Below, piece by piece: positions 43,441 through 55,688 of a stretch of DNA of 64,000 nt. The notes under the pieces were generated by a model. The model had not been told where the DNA came from and ran no database searches. It worked only from the letters and a program-made list of their open reading frames with translations. The translations under genes and the position numbers were made by a program. The DNA is taken from assembly GCA_009829735.1 (NCBI GenBank), contig CM020618.1:41779030-41843029 (forward strand). Reading direction: 5' to 3'. Every line of letters starts with the position of its first letter. Within the stretch, counting starts at the first letter, position 1. Source of the DNA: Pyropia yezoensis (lineage: Eukaryota > Rhodophyta > Bangiophyceae > Bangiales > Bangiaceae).

Positions 43441-46400
43441 GCTGACCTCGGGAGGTAGACCGCCGTGCGGGCGGCCGCCAGGAACTGACGCCACCAAGGG
43501 AAGGCCGGCCACTCGGGAGCGATGACGAGGGCGGCGGCTCTGTCCCTCTGCAGCTTGGGGAGAACCAAGTCCAGCTGCGAGATGGGCGGGTTGACATAGT
43601 TGGAGTGCCCCCCCCACGGCTGCGCCCACGCGTTGACGGCCTCCGTTCCCGCCGACATGTAGAGGCTGTTGAAGCCGGGGAGGTGGCGGTTCTCCGCCGT
43701 CGCAAAACGATCGATGTAGAATGGTCCCCACGCGCGGGAGAGGGCGGCAAACACGTCCGGTTGCAGGCGCCAGTCGGAGGAGTCTTTGTCCCGAGAGAGC
43801 TTGTCGGCGCGTGCGCTGGCCAGTGAGGACAGCCAGGTGGCCTCCGCGCGGAGCCCGCGGGCGGCCAGCTTGTGGACGATGCGGTCGAGGACGACCTTGA
43901 GGGCCGGCGACCGGGTAGTCATGTTGTTGATGACTGCCACGTTCACCGTGCTGTCCAGCCGGAGGCGAAGGACCCCAGGACCGCGGGTGGACGGGAAGCA
44001 GTCCAGTGCCTTGTCGAGGGCGGCTAGTTCCTGCACGTTGATGTGGTCGGCTTGTTCCTCCAAGGAGAAGAATCCCCGAGCGGGCACCGACCGGTTCAGC
44101 TCTGCCCCCTACCCGTAGTTGCACGCGTCGGTCGTCAGCTCGGCCACGATCGGCTGCTGCCACAAGGCCCGCCCCACTTCGGTGGATGTACCCAGCGCCG
44201 TCCACCAGGTCGTCTCCGTCAGCGCTGCGGACGTCAGGCGTGTTTGCGACCGGCCGTTGGCGTCGGCGAAGCAGCGGTACAGGGCGTGCAAGTAGAAGCG
44301 GGCGAGGGGGACGGCCGCCGAACAGGATACTGCCAGGCCGCAGAATCGCTGGAGCGCGCGGACCCGGATCCACCGGCGGTGGGATGAGGCCGCTCGGAGG
44401 AGGTAGTGGGCCGCCCCGACCACCGCGTCGAGGCGGCGCGGCGGGAGGAGGAGGAGGCGGCGGACCGTGTCGATGCGGAACCCCAGCAACTCCAAGGACG
44501 TCGTGCCGGTGGCAGCTCCCTTGGGGGGGTGGACTTGTATGCCCAAGCGTCGGAAGAGGGAAATCGCGCGGCGCCGGCCAGACGTGGCGGCGGACTTGGA
44601 TCCCAGGCGGGCGCCCGTGGCCACCGACGCGAAGTCGTCCATGTAGCCGATGAGCGCAAAACCCCGCGAGCGCAGGTGGGCCAGAACCGGGCGGAGGACC
44701 TTCGTGAGAGCCCAAGGGGCGAGCTTGAGCCCGAAGGGGAGGGACAGGGGGAAGTAAAGAACGCCCGCCACTTCGAACATCAGGCGCGCGCTGTCGGCCG
44801 GGTCGAGCAAGATGTGGTGAAACGCGTCGGAGATGTCCCATGACACCATGTGGTCGCCCGGCTTCAGCTGGGTGACGAATGACGCCAACGACTCGTACCG
44901 GAAGGGGCGGTCCTCCAGGTAAGAGTTGATCACCGACAGGTCCACCACCAAGCGGAGCTTCCGGGCCGCGCCGGTCACAAAGGTTGCCGCGCGCCACGGG
45001 GCTTGGCGCGCTTCGGACGCCTTCGCCTTTCGCACGAAGCCGCGCCGCGCCCAGCGCGCGATCTCGGTTGAGGCCCACCGTGCCTCCGCCGGTGGCTGCC
45101 GGATCGGGCTGGCACGATACGGGGGCGGTGGCGAGCGCCACGGGAGGGTCAGCCCGGAAGAGAGGACAGAAAGAACCCAGTGGCTTGCGCCGATAGTCCG
45201 CCAGGCCGAAAGACAGGCGCGGACGGACTGATACGGCGGCGGCTGGCCCGGCGGGGCGTCCGGCTTGTCCAACAGCACGTGCGGGGCGGCCGGGGGGAGG
45301 AACGTCCCGTCGGGCAGATCCTCCGTGGTTGGAGGGGTCGGAGGATCCGCAGGCGATGGGGGGTCGGTGGTGGAGCCGACCGGGTGCAGCGCTAAGGGCG
45401 CTGCTCCTCTGCCCAGTGCGGCCTTGGGCGGGGGGCCTGGGCAGCCGCCCCCCGCACAAAAACCCGGCATATCAGCCGGTCTTCGGCTTACCGCCGGCCT
45501 TGGCCGCTTGGGCAGCGGCTTTGGCAGCGGCGATGCGGGCCGCTTTCCGCTCCGCACGGGCGCGCCCGCGTCCGTGGTCGTCGTGCCACCCGCCGCCGCG
45601 GCCGGTGTCGCCGCGCCCCCGCCACGTCCGCCGCCACCGCCGCCGCGAGCCCAAGCGGGCGGGAGGGCGTCCCAATCGCCGGGCGCTGCGGGGAGGCGGG
45701 CTAGGACGCGGCCTTGAGCGCGCGCGACGTGCATGGCACGGTCGCGAGCGGCGAGCTCGTGGTAGCCAGCCGTGGCGGCGTTGGTGAACGGCGTATGGTT
45801 GGACTCGAGTACGGCCGCGTGCAGGGAGGCGGCGTAGGTTTGGTCCGTCCGCCAGCGGAGGAGAACCTCGTAGCGAGTGGCGAGCAGGCTGTAGATCTGG
45901 TAGACGTGCGTGCGGGCGGAAGCCGTGACGTCGAGCGCGGTGGACAGGGCGGGGGTGGTAGCGTTGGCGGTGGACTCGTAGTCGGCGATGGCGTTGTTAA
46001 GGTTCTGGAGCCACGCACACGCCATGTAGAGCACACTTGCCTCCTTGGCGTTTCGACCGCCGCCGCCAAACTCGGCGGAGAAGTCGGCGTCACCGCTAGG
46101 CTTGAAGGGCTCGGGGAAGACGCCCGCATAGGCGAGGCGGGAGGGGAGTTCAAATCCGTCGATGCGGGGGCGGCCGTCGTAGACCGCGTCCACCGCGGCA
46201 CGGGAAAATGCGGCGCGGGGGCCACCACGCCCGGCGCCACTGGCGGCGGAGCCGGCACCGTCGTCGACGATGGCCGGCGCAAAGCGGCCGCCGCGCGGGC
46301 GCGCCCGCGACGGCTGCGCCGGCTCCAGTGCCCAGTCGTCATCGTTGTTCACGTCCACGGGCGCCATAGGCCCCGGGGGGGCCGGGCCGCGAGGGGCAGT

Positions 46401-46925
46401 CGGTCCTGCCACCGCCGCCGGAGCCGCCGGCTGGGCGAAGGCCCGAGCAAGGGCCGCAAGCGTCTCGGGCGTGAAACCCCGTAGGGGATCAACCGGCGAG
46501 GACGCCGCACCGGCGGCCGACGTGACGCGCTTGCCCTTCTTGCGCGGGGTGGTCGGGGGGGTCGTAGCCGCGGACCCCCGGAGGCGGGAGGCCGCCGAAC
46601 GAGGGGGAGCGGGGAGGTCGTCCACGGCGACGACCTCGTCCGACGGGGCGGCGCTGGGCACCGCCGGAGGGGGAGCCGCCTTGTCCGCCGCGGCGGAGGT
46701 CGCCGCGGCCGCCGTGGACGAAGAGGGAGCAGAGGATGCCGAAGATCCGGACGTCGAGGACGCCGAGGAGGGGGTCGCCGACGAGGCGGCCGATGCCGCC
46801 AGCGCCGCGGCCGCCGCCGCCACGACCTCCGATCCCGGGCGGGAGCCCGGCTCCGACGCGGCTACCGGTTCGCCGGAGGCGGGGGCGCCGCGGGCGGACG
46901 AGCGTCCCGACCGGGTGGAGGGCAT
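43287..46925 (-). pseudogene. Gag-RT-RNase H polyprotein of the YR retroelement, one in-frame TAG
   Basis: The ATG at 46925 starts MPSTRSGRSSARGAP. A Ser/Ala-rich region leads into a Gag-like helical domain (about 46190-45680, SVLYMACAWLQNLNNAIADY). A Gly-rich linker and a short basic Cys-containing segment (ADMPGFCAGGGCPG) follow, and then the reverse transcriptase: LRLVVDLSVINSYL, SWDISDAFHHI, LPFGLKLAPWALTKVL and the YMDD box at 44634-44645. RNase H begins at ELTTDACNYG, where a TAG at 44109-44111 stands in place of the expected Trp (family pattern GWGA). The same frame then continues through EQADHINVQELAAL and LRLDSTVNVAVIN to 43287. If not suppressed, the stop separates RT from most of RNase H, so I class this copy as defective. 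Confidence 0.85.
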
Positions 46926-47096
46926 GACAAACGTCGTAGACGACGGGGGAATGATCCCTAACGCTGCTACCGTCAGGCGGGAGCAGCAAAGTGTGTACCA
47001 AGCGGCCTTGAAGAGACGAGCCGAGAGCCCGAGCGCCGATCCGCCTCCCGCGGCCACACGACTGCGTCGGGGTGGCCACGCACGCGGGGGGGGTCT

Positions 47097-47300
47097 GGCG
47101 CGAGGGCAAACGAACGTGCCGGCCGACGACGGCCGGTGCGTGACCCCCCGCGCCTCGCCTCTTGAACACCGTCGGGCGGCCAGGTGGCCGCGCTGCGCCG
47201 GATACTCCAAGTAGCCCGTCCCCCCCCTCCGCCGGGGAGATTGGGATCCCACCCGCTAGGCGGACGCATAACGCCTTAAACCTCACAAACAAGACACATT
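47097..47300 (-). repeat. Split direct repeat A1 of the YR retroelement (204 bp)
   Basis: This is the outer 5' repeat of the element, matching A2. Its outer edge (after GACACATT on the plus strand) marks the right boundary of the insertion. It probably holds the element's promoter, by analogy with the family. Confidence 0.9.
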
Positions 47301-50300
47301 CTTTTGAGTTCGTCACTTGCACCAGACGCGGTGTTCGACATGCAGTTCAGATGCGTACAGTAAGGAAGTGCACTGTACTCATATTCTTTAGGTACTTCCA
47401 GATTGTGTACCTTGACGACGTCAATCGCCAACTCGACTACGGTAGGGATTTGGCCTTGGATCAGGCAGCGGTGGGGAGGAAGTGACGACGGCAAGGGTTG
47501 CGGCGCCCGAGGCGGCGTCGGATCCCCATGGGGGAGAGGGCAAATGAAGAAGGCCCGGCCGTCATGCTAACGATGCGCGGCCGCAGCGTCTCCCGAGCGA
47601 CTGTGCTAGGGGGGTGAGACGGCACTGAGGTGGAACAAGAGGCTACCGGAAGAACGAATAACACTGGTGACAGCAGTGCAAGAAGCACTCATTTTCTACG
47701 CACACAGAAGCGCGGTCGTGCGAGGTACCGTACCAGCTAGTGTGATGTGAAGCAAGCGGGCGCCTGTCTACTTCTTGTTCTGAGGGCGATCCCACGGAAG
47801 AGCTGCGGAGACTTTCTCAAGACCGTTTTGGAATATTCTGCTAGCATACCACGTGCTTTAATGGAGAACGGCTCTACGACCGTGCCCGGAGCAGTCCGTG
47901 AAACGGTTCCTGTCGATCTTCCAGGATAGGTACGAGTTCTGCTATGACGCTTTTCGAGATTATCTCCTTGAAAAACTCGGGGGCGCGCCTCAAACGGTTC
48001 TTGGATTGACTTTCAGCAAGTCATCTGACTAAAGATAGTGACAGGTATCGTTCGTGGGCGACCACAGAACTCTATGAAGCTATCCTTTGTTGATCCTCAA
48101 TATGACTCGGAAGCAGCATGAGAAACAATCAAAGATTATCCTGAGGACTATTATGCAGCGCCCGATATCAGTTTCCACGAAACGGGGAGCAAAACGCTGG
48201 GCCACTTGCTCCTCGGAAATGCAGTGACACCGATCATGTTCAACTCGTGTCTAATGGGAGTGTCAGATGATGCCCCAATCGCGCCTTCAGAGCCAGTGCG
48301 AGTCGGGGTGCAACGCGCCCTATTCACGCCTTTGCAGCGCCGAAAGGACGACCTCCAAGAGCGCCTTGGGCGATTTGCTCAGCCCGAGATACCTGATCGT
48401 GATGTGGCGCCCTGTCCAGACCGACCCACGAGATATCGATTTTTTTTTATCTAAGGGCTGCAAAGGTCGTATGCACCGTTCCATAGTGAACCATGTACGA
48501 TTTAATGGCTCCTATTTTTGAAGAACAATTCGCGTTATCCCAGACCAGTCACTGCATCCAGTAGGTCGGCGATGTCCATTAGTGGAGTACCGGTGTCTGC
48601 GTCGATCGGCTGGACATTCGAGTGCTATGTCCCGTCGGTGGGCAATTATTTTTTGTTGGCAACTGAGAACGTCGGCAGTGTTCCGTGACTGCGCTCTCTA
48701 AGCTGATACAGCCTCGTGTCGGCGACGGCATCTCTTTAAATTAATTCGACCGTGCGTGCTCGGGTTTCGGGCTGAAGCTTGTTATGGAGATCGGTGCTGC
48801 TTTTGCCAGTTCTTGTCAGCTCAAAAGGAAAGCATTCGTGCAGGTGTCAGAACCTCAGGCGGAGAAGGCAGCCCGGGGCCGCTTTATAACTCCTAATCAC
48901 GACTTCAGATCCGAGAACGACATCTCAGCGACGACCCACTTTGGTCGACTGTCATGGCTGGTCTCACAAAAGTAATTGGATCCGGAAACAATCCACAGCA
49001 GGGTGAAGCAACCACTTAAGTACGCGTTGTGCTCGCATCTATTGGAGCGTCGCCCACGGCGCACTCCCAGCCTTAACGGTCGTATCTAAAATCACCCCGC
49101 ACCAGCGACCCCCTCTGCCCTGCCTCAACTGAGGCAGGCGCATCTCCGTGTGCGGCCCGGCTTTGTATCGGGCGCACCATTGGTGGTGTAGCCCCCGTGC
49201 TGTGCAGTCTCCGCGAGCCCCAACAAAGTCGGGTTTGTAACTCCCAAGTCATTTTGTTGTGAGCGCACATTTCTCTGCTTTTGAAGTTGGACAAGTGGAT
49301 TCCCGCAACCAACTAACTGAATGCGCATTCTTGGCCCCTGCGGGGGCTAGGCGCCGGACGCATAGGCGCCCAACACGCGCCTCAAACGCGACCGACAAAG
49401 CGCCCAAAAGCAGCCCCTGGAGCGCGCGATCCAACTCTCAAGTGAAACGGCTCGGCGAGGCCCGATGCACTGCCCGGGAAATACTGCGGCCAAGAACAGC
49501 GCGCTCGGTGTGGAAGCTTTGCAGGATATGAAAAGAAATATAGCGGCGCTCAAGATTGAACGCGTTGGTACACTCGTTTTTCCTCGCCCCCTGGTAAAGA
49601 GACACGAGCGCACCGTTTTTTTCTGCAGACTGACTACGCAGTGGTGCTGAAGGGTCTCCCAATGTTCATGACAGGCAAAGCCATTTGCACGTCAAGAAGG
49701 GGTCCATCAAGACCGTAAACCCTCCTTGCAGGCCCAGCAGGTGCACGGAAAGCAGAATAATATGTGCAGACATCCTGCTTTCCAGCGCACCAGTCGTTCT
49801 ATCGATTGACGTGTTTTTGTTTGTGGGGGTAAACGTGAATAAGAAGTAGGAGGTGCGGTTCATGAGTCGCACACGAGGGTCAGACAATTTTCATTTGCCA
49901 GTATGGCCGTCAGCGACGTCCCGCAAGCTTGGCAATCACGCCTGGTAACGATGGTAGGAAATGACCCGTGGCTGGGAAACAGCAAAGCATGACAAAGGAA
50001 GACGCATTCGCGCTTGACTGTATTCCTGAGACGCTTGTCGCTGTGCGTCCCGCATGAATGAAAACATCGAGATATGTATGCCTATATTTTCGCATCCCCC
50101 GACGTATTAGTCCATGGCTCACTCTATTTCTAAAGATTCATGTATTGAATCCCATTATTCAAAGAAATTCATTGTTTTATTGCTGGCTCAGAACTCGCCT
50201 GCAGGCCGGTGAGTCGTTCGCGCCCCCGTGGTGGTGTTGGATGTGGCTTTTGGGGGTGGCAGGAGGATGGCGTCGACGGTGATCGTCAGGGGCGGATTGG

Positions 50301-52312
50301 GGCAGAACACTTTTTCATCGTTGTTTTCATGAGCGCGCTGGGGATGGCACTGCGGTGGCGGCGGTGTGATTCTTAGCCTTGGACTGGCGGGTCGGGGGCG
50401 GTGGCTGTGCTCTTTCTTGCGCCGTTCGGGGATGGACGACGGCGACAGTGCGCCACTGGGACTCTTTGGCGATGCAACGATGGTGGTGGACGAGTGGGCG
50501 GCCACCCGACGGGCCCTTGCCGTTGTTCAGCGGGCTGGCGGACAGTCCTTGCGGCACTGGGAGGGGGAGGGGCACGGGCCACGGGGGTGTGACACGTGGC
50601 CGCCGGCCTTCCCCCCACCATCGGCGTCGGCGCTGCCACCCCTCTTCGCCGGGCCGCGCCTGGCCGTGACGCCAACGGGGCGCCGGCGGCCGACGACCAT
50701 GGCGGGACGCGAGCGGCCGTCGGCCGCGCGTTTGCAAAGGTGCTGTAGGGCGGGTGTCGGCGTGCAGGCCGTCACTGCCGACCGTTGGACGCGGCGGGTG
50801 GGGCTGGACGTGGGATGTCGTGGCGGATGGGGGCGCAGGCCCAACGTTTGTTGCTGCCCGTCTACCCGCCCTGGTGCCGTCGTTGCCGCCGTCCCCCCCT
50901 GGCCGACGCCGCAGCTGAACATAGAGGCGGGGGGCGGCGGCAGTGCCTGTCCCGCCCCGCCAAAGCCGCTACTGGTCGTGCCGCGCGGCGCAGCCAGCGG
51001 TGCCCGGGGCAGTGGGGCGGTGGCGGCCCTAGGCGGCCGTCTACAAGGCGACTTCGACCGGCGGCGGCGTGCCGGCGAGTGTGGGGCACAAGAGGTAAGG
51101 GCGGCGGCCCGTGGGGAGCACGACGCGGCATCGACATCTGCGGACGGCACGCCGGCGAACGGGTCCTCCTCGGCTCGGACGGCAGACTGGCGTCGTCCAC
51201 CAGCCGAGCAGCGGGCGTTTGGGGCGGCAGACACCGATCGGCGAGTGCCACACCCGCGCCCATGTGCGGTGGAACCATATCCGGCCAGAGGGTGGGGTTG
51301 CGGGGAGGGACGCGCTCCCCTCCTTCCGCTTCAGGGCCGAACCTGAGAGGTGGCGACGCAAACGCCTGTGCGGTCGCCCACGGGTGGCGGCACCGCGCGC
51401 ACCCCCCTGCGGGAGAGTGCGGTGCCTCGGCGGCGGGGAGGGCGGGGGGGCGCCGCCGCAACGCCCGCGATGAGGGGGCGACACTAGGGCAGTTTGCGGC
51501 GCTGGCGGGGGTAAAGGGGGGTGGGTTGACGAAGAGCGCGTTCCTTCCGCTCGAGGCACGTTTTAGGAGGTGGGGGCGGGGTGCGGGCAGGAGGGTAAAG
51601 GAGGTGGGGTACGGGGGGGGGGGGGTGGGAGAGTCGGGCTGGGGATGCAAATTGTGGCGCAGAAGGCCCGTTTTCTTGCTACGTGTCCCGGCGAGACATA
51701 CGGACAGTGGGTGAGGTGGAGTAGCCGGTCAGCGATGCCTTACTGCCTGCCCTCCTGCCGCCCTGCTTCGTGTGGACGGCGAGGGGGTGGTGGGTGGGGG
51801 GTGGGGCGGGCATTGAGTTGGTGCCGACAAGCCCCGTGGGGCCCCCACCACCACGGCGCGGATGGGGGCGTCGGCCTCTCCGCATCAAACGGCGCGCCGC
51901 CGCCAACGTTGGCCACCCACACCCCTCTTCCCCTACACTCGTGTCCCCACAGCCGTTTGTGGCATGGGATACGATACCCGCCTGTCTGCGCGTCCCGTCA
52001 TGCGCGTCCCGTCATGGGCGCACGCGGTACCCACCGGTCGACGTGCACAAGAGGTCAAGCATGGGCGGACGCCCCAAGCTGCGGTTGCAGCGCTGACCTG
52101 TCTCACCGACTGACACAGTGACATCGTTGGTACTACGAGCGCAGGCGGGTGCGCACAGCAGCCCGGCCTGCCAATCTTCTACATGCTGCCCCCCTCCTCC
52201 CCTCTCCTCATGCACACGCGCTGGAACTTCGCGGTGGGGAGCAGCTGTGTCCAACAGCACCCCTCCACGCACCCCCTCACTACCCCCCCCCCCAGGAACA
52301 CTTTTCCACACC
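47301..52312. other. AT-richer gene-free DNA grading into GC-rich spacer
   Basis: 47301-50200 resembles 36713-41763: lower GC, short ORFs, no domain. From about 50200 GC rises steeply. Frames on both strands at 50366-51714 are long but Pro/Arg/Gly-rich and mutually overlapping, and I do not accept them as genes. 51900-52310 holds short direct repeats (GCGTCCCGTCATG at 51987 and 52002) and a C run near 52276-52285. Confidence 0.5.
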
Positions 52313-53287
52313 TCACCGCTGCACGCCCTCAGTCAGGATGCACGACACCCGCCCATGCTCCGTCACCAGCGTTGCGTACAGGAAGCCGTCCATCGCACAC
52401 ACCACCACCTGCTCCGCGTCGTCACTGCCGACACGGGCACTGCCAATCCGAGACACCGCCCCGAGCGCGCACCGCAGGCCATTCCACACGGCCACGACCG
52501 ACCCGCCCATCACCTCCACGCTCGCCTGGCCGAGGCCACACATCGCGGGCTGGACCACCGGCTGTCCGCCCACAGGGAGCGGGGGATTCAGACGCTGTTG
52601 GTCCCGGCGCCGCTGCTCCCTGCGCCGCTGGTCCCGGCGCCGCTGCTCCCGGCGCCGACGCTGCCGGCGCCGACTCTGCTGGCGCCGCCGGTCCCGACGC
52701 CGCTGTTCCCGACGCCGCTGTTCCCGGCGCCGCTGGTCCCGGCGCCGCTGGTCCTGGCGCCTCTGGTCCCGGCGCGCGGGCTTCTTGCTCGGACGGTTCG
52801 TGCTTGGATGTTTCTTGCTCGGGCGCTGCTTGCTTGGGCGTCTCTTGCTCGGGCGCTTGTTGCTAGGGCGCTTCTTGCTCGACCGCTTCTTGGCCGACCG
52901 CTTCTTGCTCGACCGCTCCTTGGTCGCCGACTCCTCGTCGACCGACATCTTGCGCGCCTGTGCCCCGGGGGGGGCCGGCTCCGGCTGCGCCGGCGCGCCG
53001 TCGTGGCCCGTCTTGGCCGCGGGCTGCAACGCAAACCGCGTCAGCGGCGGCGGCGCGACTACCGCCACGTGCACCGGCGCGTGTCCCACCGCGGCGGCGG
53101 GGTGGAGCTCCTCGCCATGGGCGGCCGTCCTGTCGATGACCGGCACCCCGTGGGCGGGCCCCCCGCGGTGGGCGGGGGCCCCGTAACCGGGCGCCCCGTG
53201 CGTCAGCGGCGCGTGCTGGGCAACCGCCACGATGGCGGAGGAGGCTAACACGAGCGCCGCCACGACGGTCACGGTGGCTGTCTTCAT
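52313..53287 (-). CDS. Secreted protein with Lys/Arg-rich 5-residue repeats
   Basis: The ATG at 53287 (MKTATVTVVAALVLASSAIVAVAQ) gives 324 aa with a clear signal peptide of about 24 residues. A His/Ala/Gly/Pro-rich segment comes next (HAPLTHGAPGYGAPAHRGG). About nine RPSKK-like pentads with SSKKR variants follow, then some twenty RRRDQ/RRREQ pentads. A Cys-containing, ordinary-composition C-terminus (about 85 aa) ends it. Its end (AEQVVVCAMDGFLYATLV) faintly resembles a final beta-propeller strand of WIPI/Atg18 proteins, but I would not assign that. The extreme positive charge and signal peptide suggest an extracellular matrix or acidic-polysaccharide-binding protein. This is inference. The tail could instead belong to another gene spliced elsewhere. 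Confidence 0.5.
   Translation of the reverse strand: MKTATVTVVAALVLASSAIVAVAQHAPLTHGAPGYGAPAHRGGPAHGVPVIDRTAAHGEELHPAAAVGHAPVHVAVVAPPPLTRFALQPAAKTGHDGAPAQPEPAPPGAQARKMSVDEESATKERSSKKRSAKKRSSKKRPSNKRPSKRRPSKQRPSKKHPSTNRPSKKPARRDQRRQDQRRRDQRRREQRRREQRRRDRRRQQSRRRQRRRREQRRRDQRRREQRRRDQQRLNPPLPVGGQPVVQPAMCGLGQASVEVMGGSVVAVWNGLRCALGAVSRIGSARVGSDDAEQVVVCAMDGFLYATLVTEHGRVSCILTEGVQR
52591..52930 (-). repeat. In-frame 15-bp minisatellites encoding basic pentads
   Basis: Two adjacent arrays share a 15-bp period. About 52591-52780 has units like CTGGTCCCGGCGCCG (RRRDQ/RRREQ on the minus strand). About 52785-52930 has units around CTTGCTCGGGCGCTT (RPSKK-type). The period is a multiple of three and every copy stays in the same frame, unlike the 52-bp minisatellite at 9280. 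Confidence 0.85.
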
Positions 53288-55688
53288 CTTGGCGTTGCAG
53301 CGGTGGGACGCTGGTGCTGTTGGCGGGGGGGGCGACGACGGCGAACGGGGATGGGCTGCGGCGGTACTGGTCAGTGCTGGATGGAGGGCGGGCGGCGCCC
53401 CCGATGGTCGATGCTGCCCGTGGCCTCTGCGCGGATGCCGTCGGTTGGGGGGCTGGGCACTAGGCGGCGGCGGAGGGGACTCTTGTACCCCACGGTGCGC
53501 ACAGAGGGCGGCCGCTACCACTTGTGAGCCCGCCCCGTGGCCGCCCTTGACGTCGCTGCCGCCAGACGGCGGCGCGGCGAGGCAGACGCGCTGCTGCCGC
53601 CGCCAAGACGGGCGTGACGCGACGCTACGCGACGCGCCGGCAGAGGGCGGTGACTATGTTTAGCTGGGCGCTGCCCACCTGCTGCCTCCACCGCCCACGG
53701 CAGCCACCCGCCCCACCCACCCTCCCTTCGACGTGGGATCACCCCGCATGCAGTACAGTACATGCGGTTGTCGGGGAGTGTGCGCGGTGCGGGGCCCGCG
53801 CGGCAAGGCGCCTGGCGGGGGCGGGCGGGGAAGAGCCCCGCCCGACGAGAATCTTGCAAAGGGGGTGACGCACCCATCCTTCCCTGGCCCGGCTGTCTGG
53901 CTCACCCCCCACCCCCCCCCCCCCGCCCCCCCCCCCCCGCCCCCCCCCCCACTCGCCCTGCTCACACCGCGACGCCGTCGTCGTCGACGGGGCCCCTTGC
54001 GTAGCGGCAGCGGCCATCGCCGGCGTCACGGGGGGGTCCAGTCATTGGCCCGAAGTTTTTGGGACGCCGGACGGAACGGCCGGCCGCCTCGGGAGCGGTG
54101 GAAAACGGGTGAAGGGGAGGGGTGGGGCCGGCAGGCGAGGGCGGACGGAAAGGACGGCAGCCCCCGTGGGCTCCCCCACCGACGTGTGCTCGATGGGGCG
54201 CTCCTCCCTCAAGGTAACGAAAGGGGGCGCGGGCTCGGGCGGGGGGAGTGTCAGGAGGCGCCGCTGCCCGCCCTAGAGGCCGCTGATCCATGGGCTGGCG
54301 CTGGTGGTGGGCTCCGCGTGGCGGCGCGCGGCGCGAGCCCCGCGACCTCCCCTCCGGTCATCATGATGGGGGCTGCGCCCCTTTTGGGCATCCCCGCATG
54401 GCGGCAACCAGCCCCAGCCGGGGGACCCGATGCGATCCAGACCCCCCCCCCGGGTGGCCGTCACAAGCAGGCCCATTCGCCACGCCCGCACGCACAGCCA
54501 CCCTGCTCGGGCACGGTGGGCAGCATCGTGACGACGCTGGGGACCGCAGCGTGCCAGCCCTATGGGCAGCAACGTGCCGCCGCTGTGGGCTGCAGCGTTC
54601 CGCCGCTGAGGGCAGCAGCCCTGCCGCCGCTGTGGGCTGCAGCGCGCACCGGCTATGGAAAACGGCGAGAGGCCGCCCCACCCCCCGCTTTCTTGGGGGG
54701 GGGAAAGGGGGCTGCGGGGCCCCGTTTATGGCCCGCCACCTCCTCCCCCAGTCGAGGCCCTACAGGCGCCCTTCTGTGGCGGGTGGGACCATCGCGGCCT
54801 CGTCCACTCTCGGCGGGCGTCGGCGTTCCCTCCCATACGTTTCCGGCTGGCTCGCAGGCAGCGCCGCGGTCAAGGCGTGGCCGTGACGTCGACGTTTATC
54901 TGTTGGTGGCAGGGTGGCGCAAGCCCGCCCACCCAATGAGCAACGGGGCGGGTCCTGTCCTAAGAACGGAGCATCATTGTCAACAGGATGGTGTGTCACG
55001 CCGCAGCCTCACCGCTCATCGGGCCCAATGGATCTTCCGCTGGTGGTGTTGCCGTCGCCAGTAGGCTGTTTCACGATCCCAAATCCGCATGGGATCCGCG
55101 CCGGTACCAACGACCCTAGAAGTATGAACAAAAAACCTAAACAGAATACTGTCAAATTGAGATTAGTGGTCACCCACAAGGCGCACCTCTCAACTCACTG
55201 GCCATTCCATCGCAAAACCGTTTCGTCCTACAGCAATTCTCCATTGCCACGCGCATCTACCGAAAGACGTCCATGCGGTGGCAATGGCCCCATCACTGCT
55301 GCTTTGCGTGTGAACGTGGGTTCGTGTAGCAATGTGGATGACCGTATTGTGACCCTAATACAGGGGGACTACTTCTAACCCTTAACTTTCAATTTGGGAG
55401 TCAGTATTGGTCACGGTATCTATAAGGCACGTATGACCAGAGAGACTTGCATCTTGGGGTGGAGGGTAGTTAGTAGTGTCTCCGCGGGTTTATAAGGAGG
55501 GGGCCGGCGGCGAATCCACCGCCGGCCATGGTAGAACAACAAACCCCTCCCATTTGGGCTCCCATCTTGGTCCCGTGGCTTGCGCTCCAAGGACAGCAGC
55601 CTTGGCCTCCCGGTGACGTTGGTGCCGATCCCCCTTGGTGAGTGTTCCCTAAGAGTGGACGTGCAGCGGTTCCCTATTGTACAACAGT
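53288..55688. other. GC-rich spacer, then mixed DNA next to the right chromovirus
   Basis: Three C runs separated by single G (about 53911-53951) and GCCGCTGTGGGCTGCAGCG-type repeats (54540-54650) mark the first part. The ORFs there are low complexity. From about 55070 the composition is ordinary. A GGCCGGCGG/CCGCCGGCC 9-bp hairpin sits at about 55503-55528. I see no gene. Confidence 0.5.

Larger units (their letters stand above)
41764..47300 (-). mobile_element. Tyrosine-recombinase (DIRS/PAT/Ngaro-type) retrotransposon
   Basis: A ~5.5 kb element that encodes Gag, RT, RNase H and a tyrosine recombinase instead of a DDE integrase. It ends in split direct repeats. In element orientation (right to left) the order is A1 (47300-47097), ORFs, B1 (42269-42238), A2 (42239-42036), a 240-bp spacer and B2 (41795-41764). 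B1 and A2 share two bases. The A1-B1-A2-B2 layout is that of PAT and Ngaro elements, which integrate from a circle without target duplication. I see no methyltransferase domain. It sits inside AT-richer gene-free DNA. Confidence 0.88.

Noticed and set aside
43441..45459. N-terminal two thirds of the 1073-codon minus-strand frame containing the recombinase
   Set aside because: It overlaps the RT/RNase H domain, whose motifs are in the other frame. It is a shadow, and only the last ~400 codons look like a tyrosine recombinase.
53733..55064. 443-codon plus-strand ORF before the right chromovirus
   Set aside because: It spans poly-C runs and GCCGCTG repeats with no recognisable protein features.
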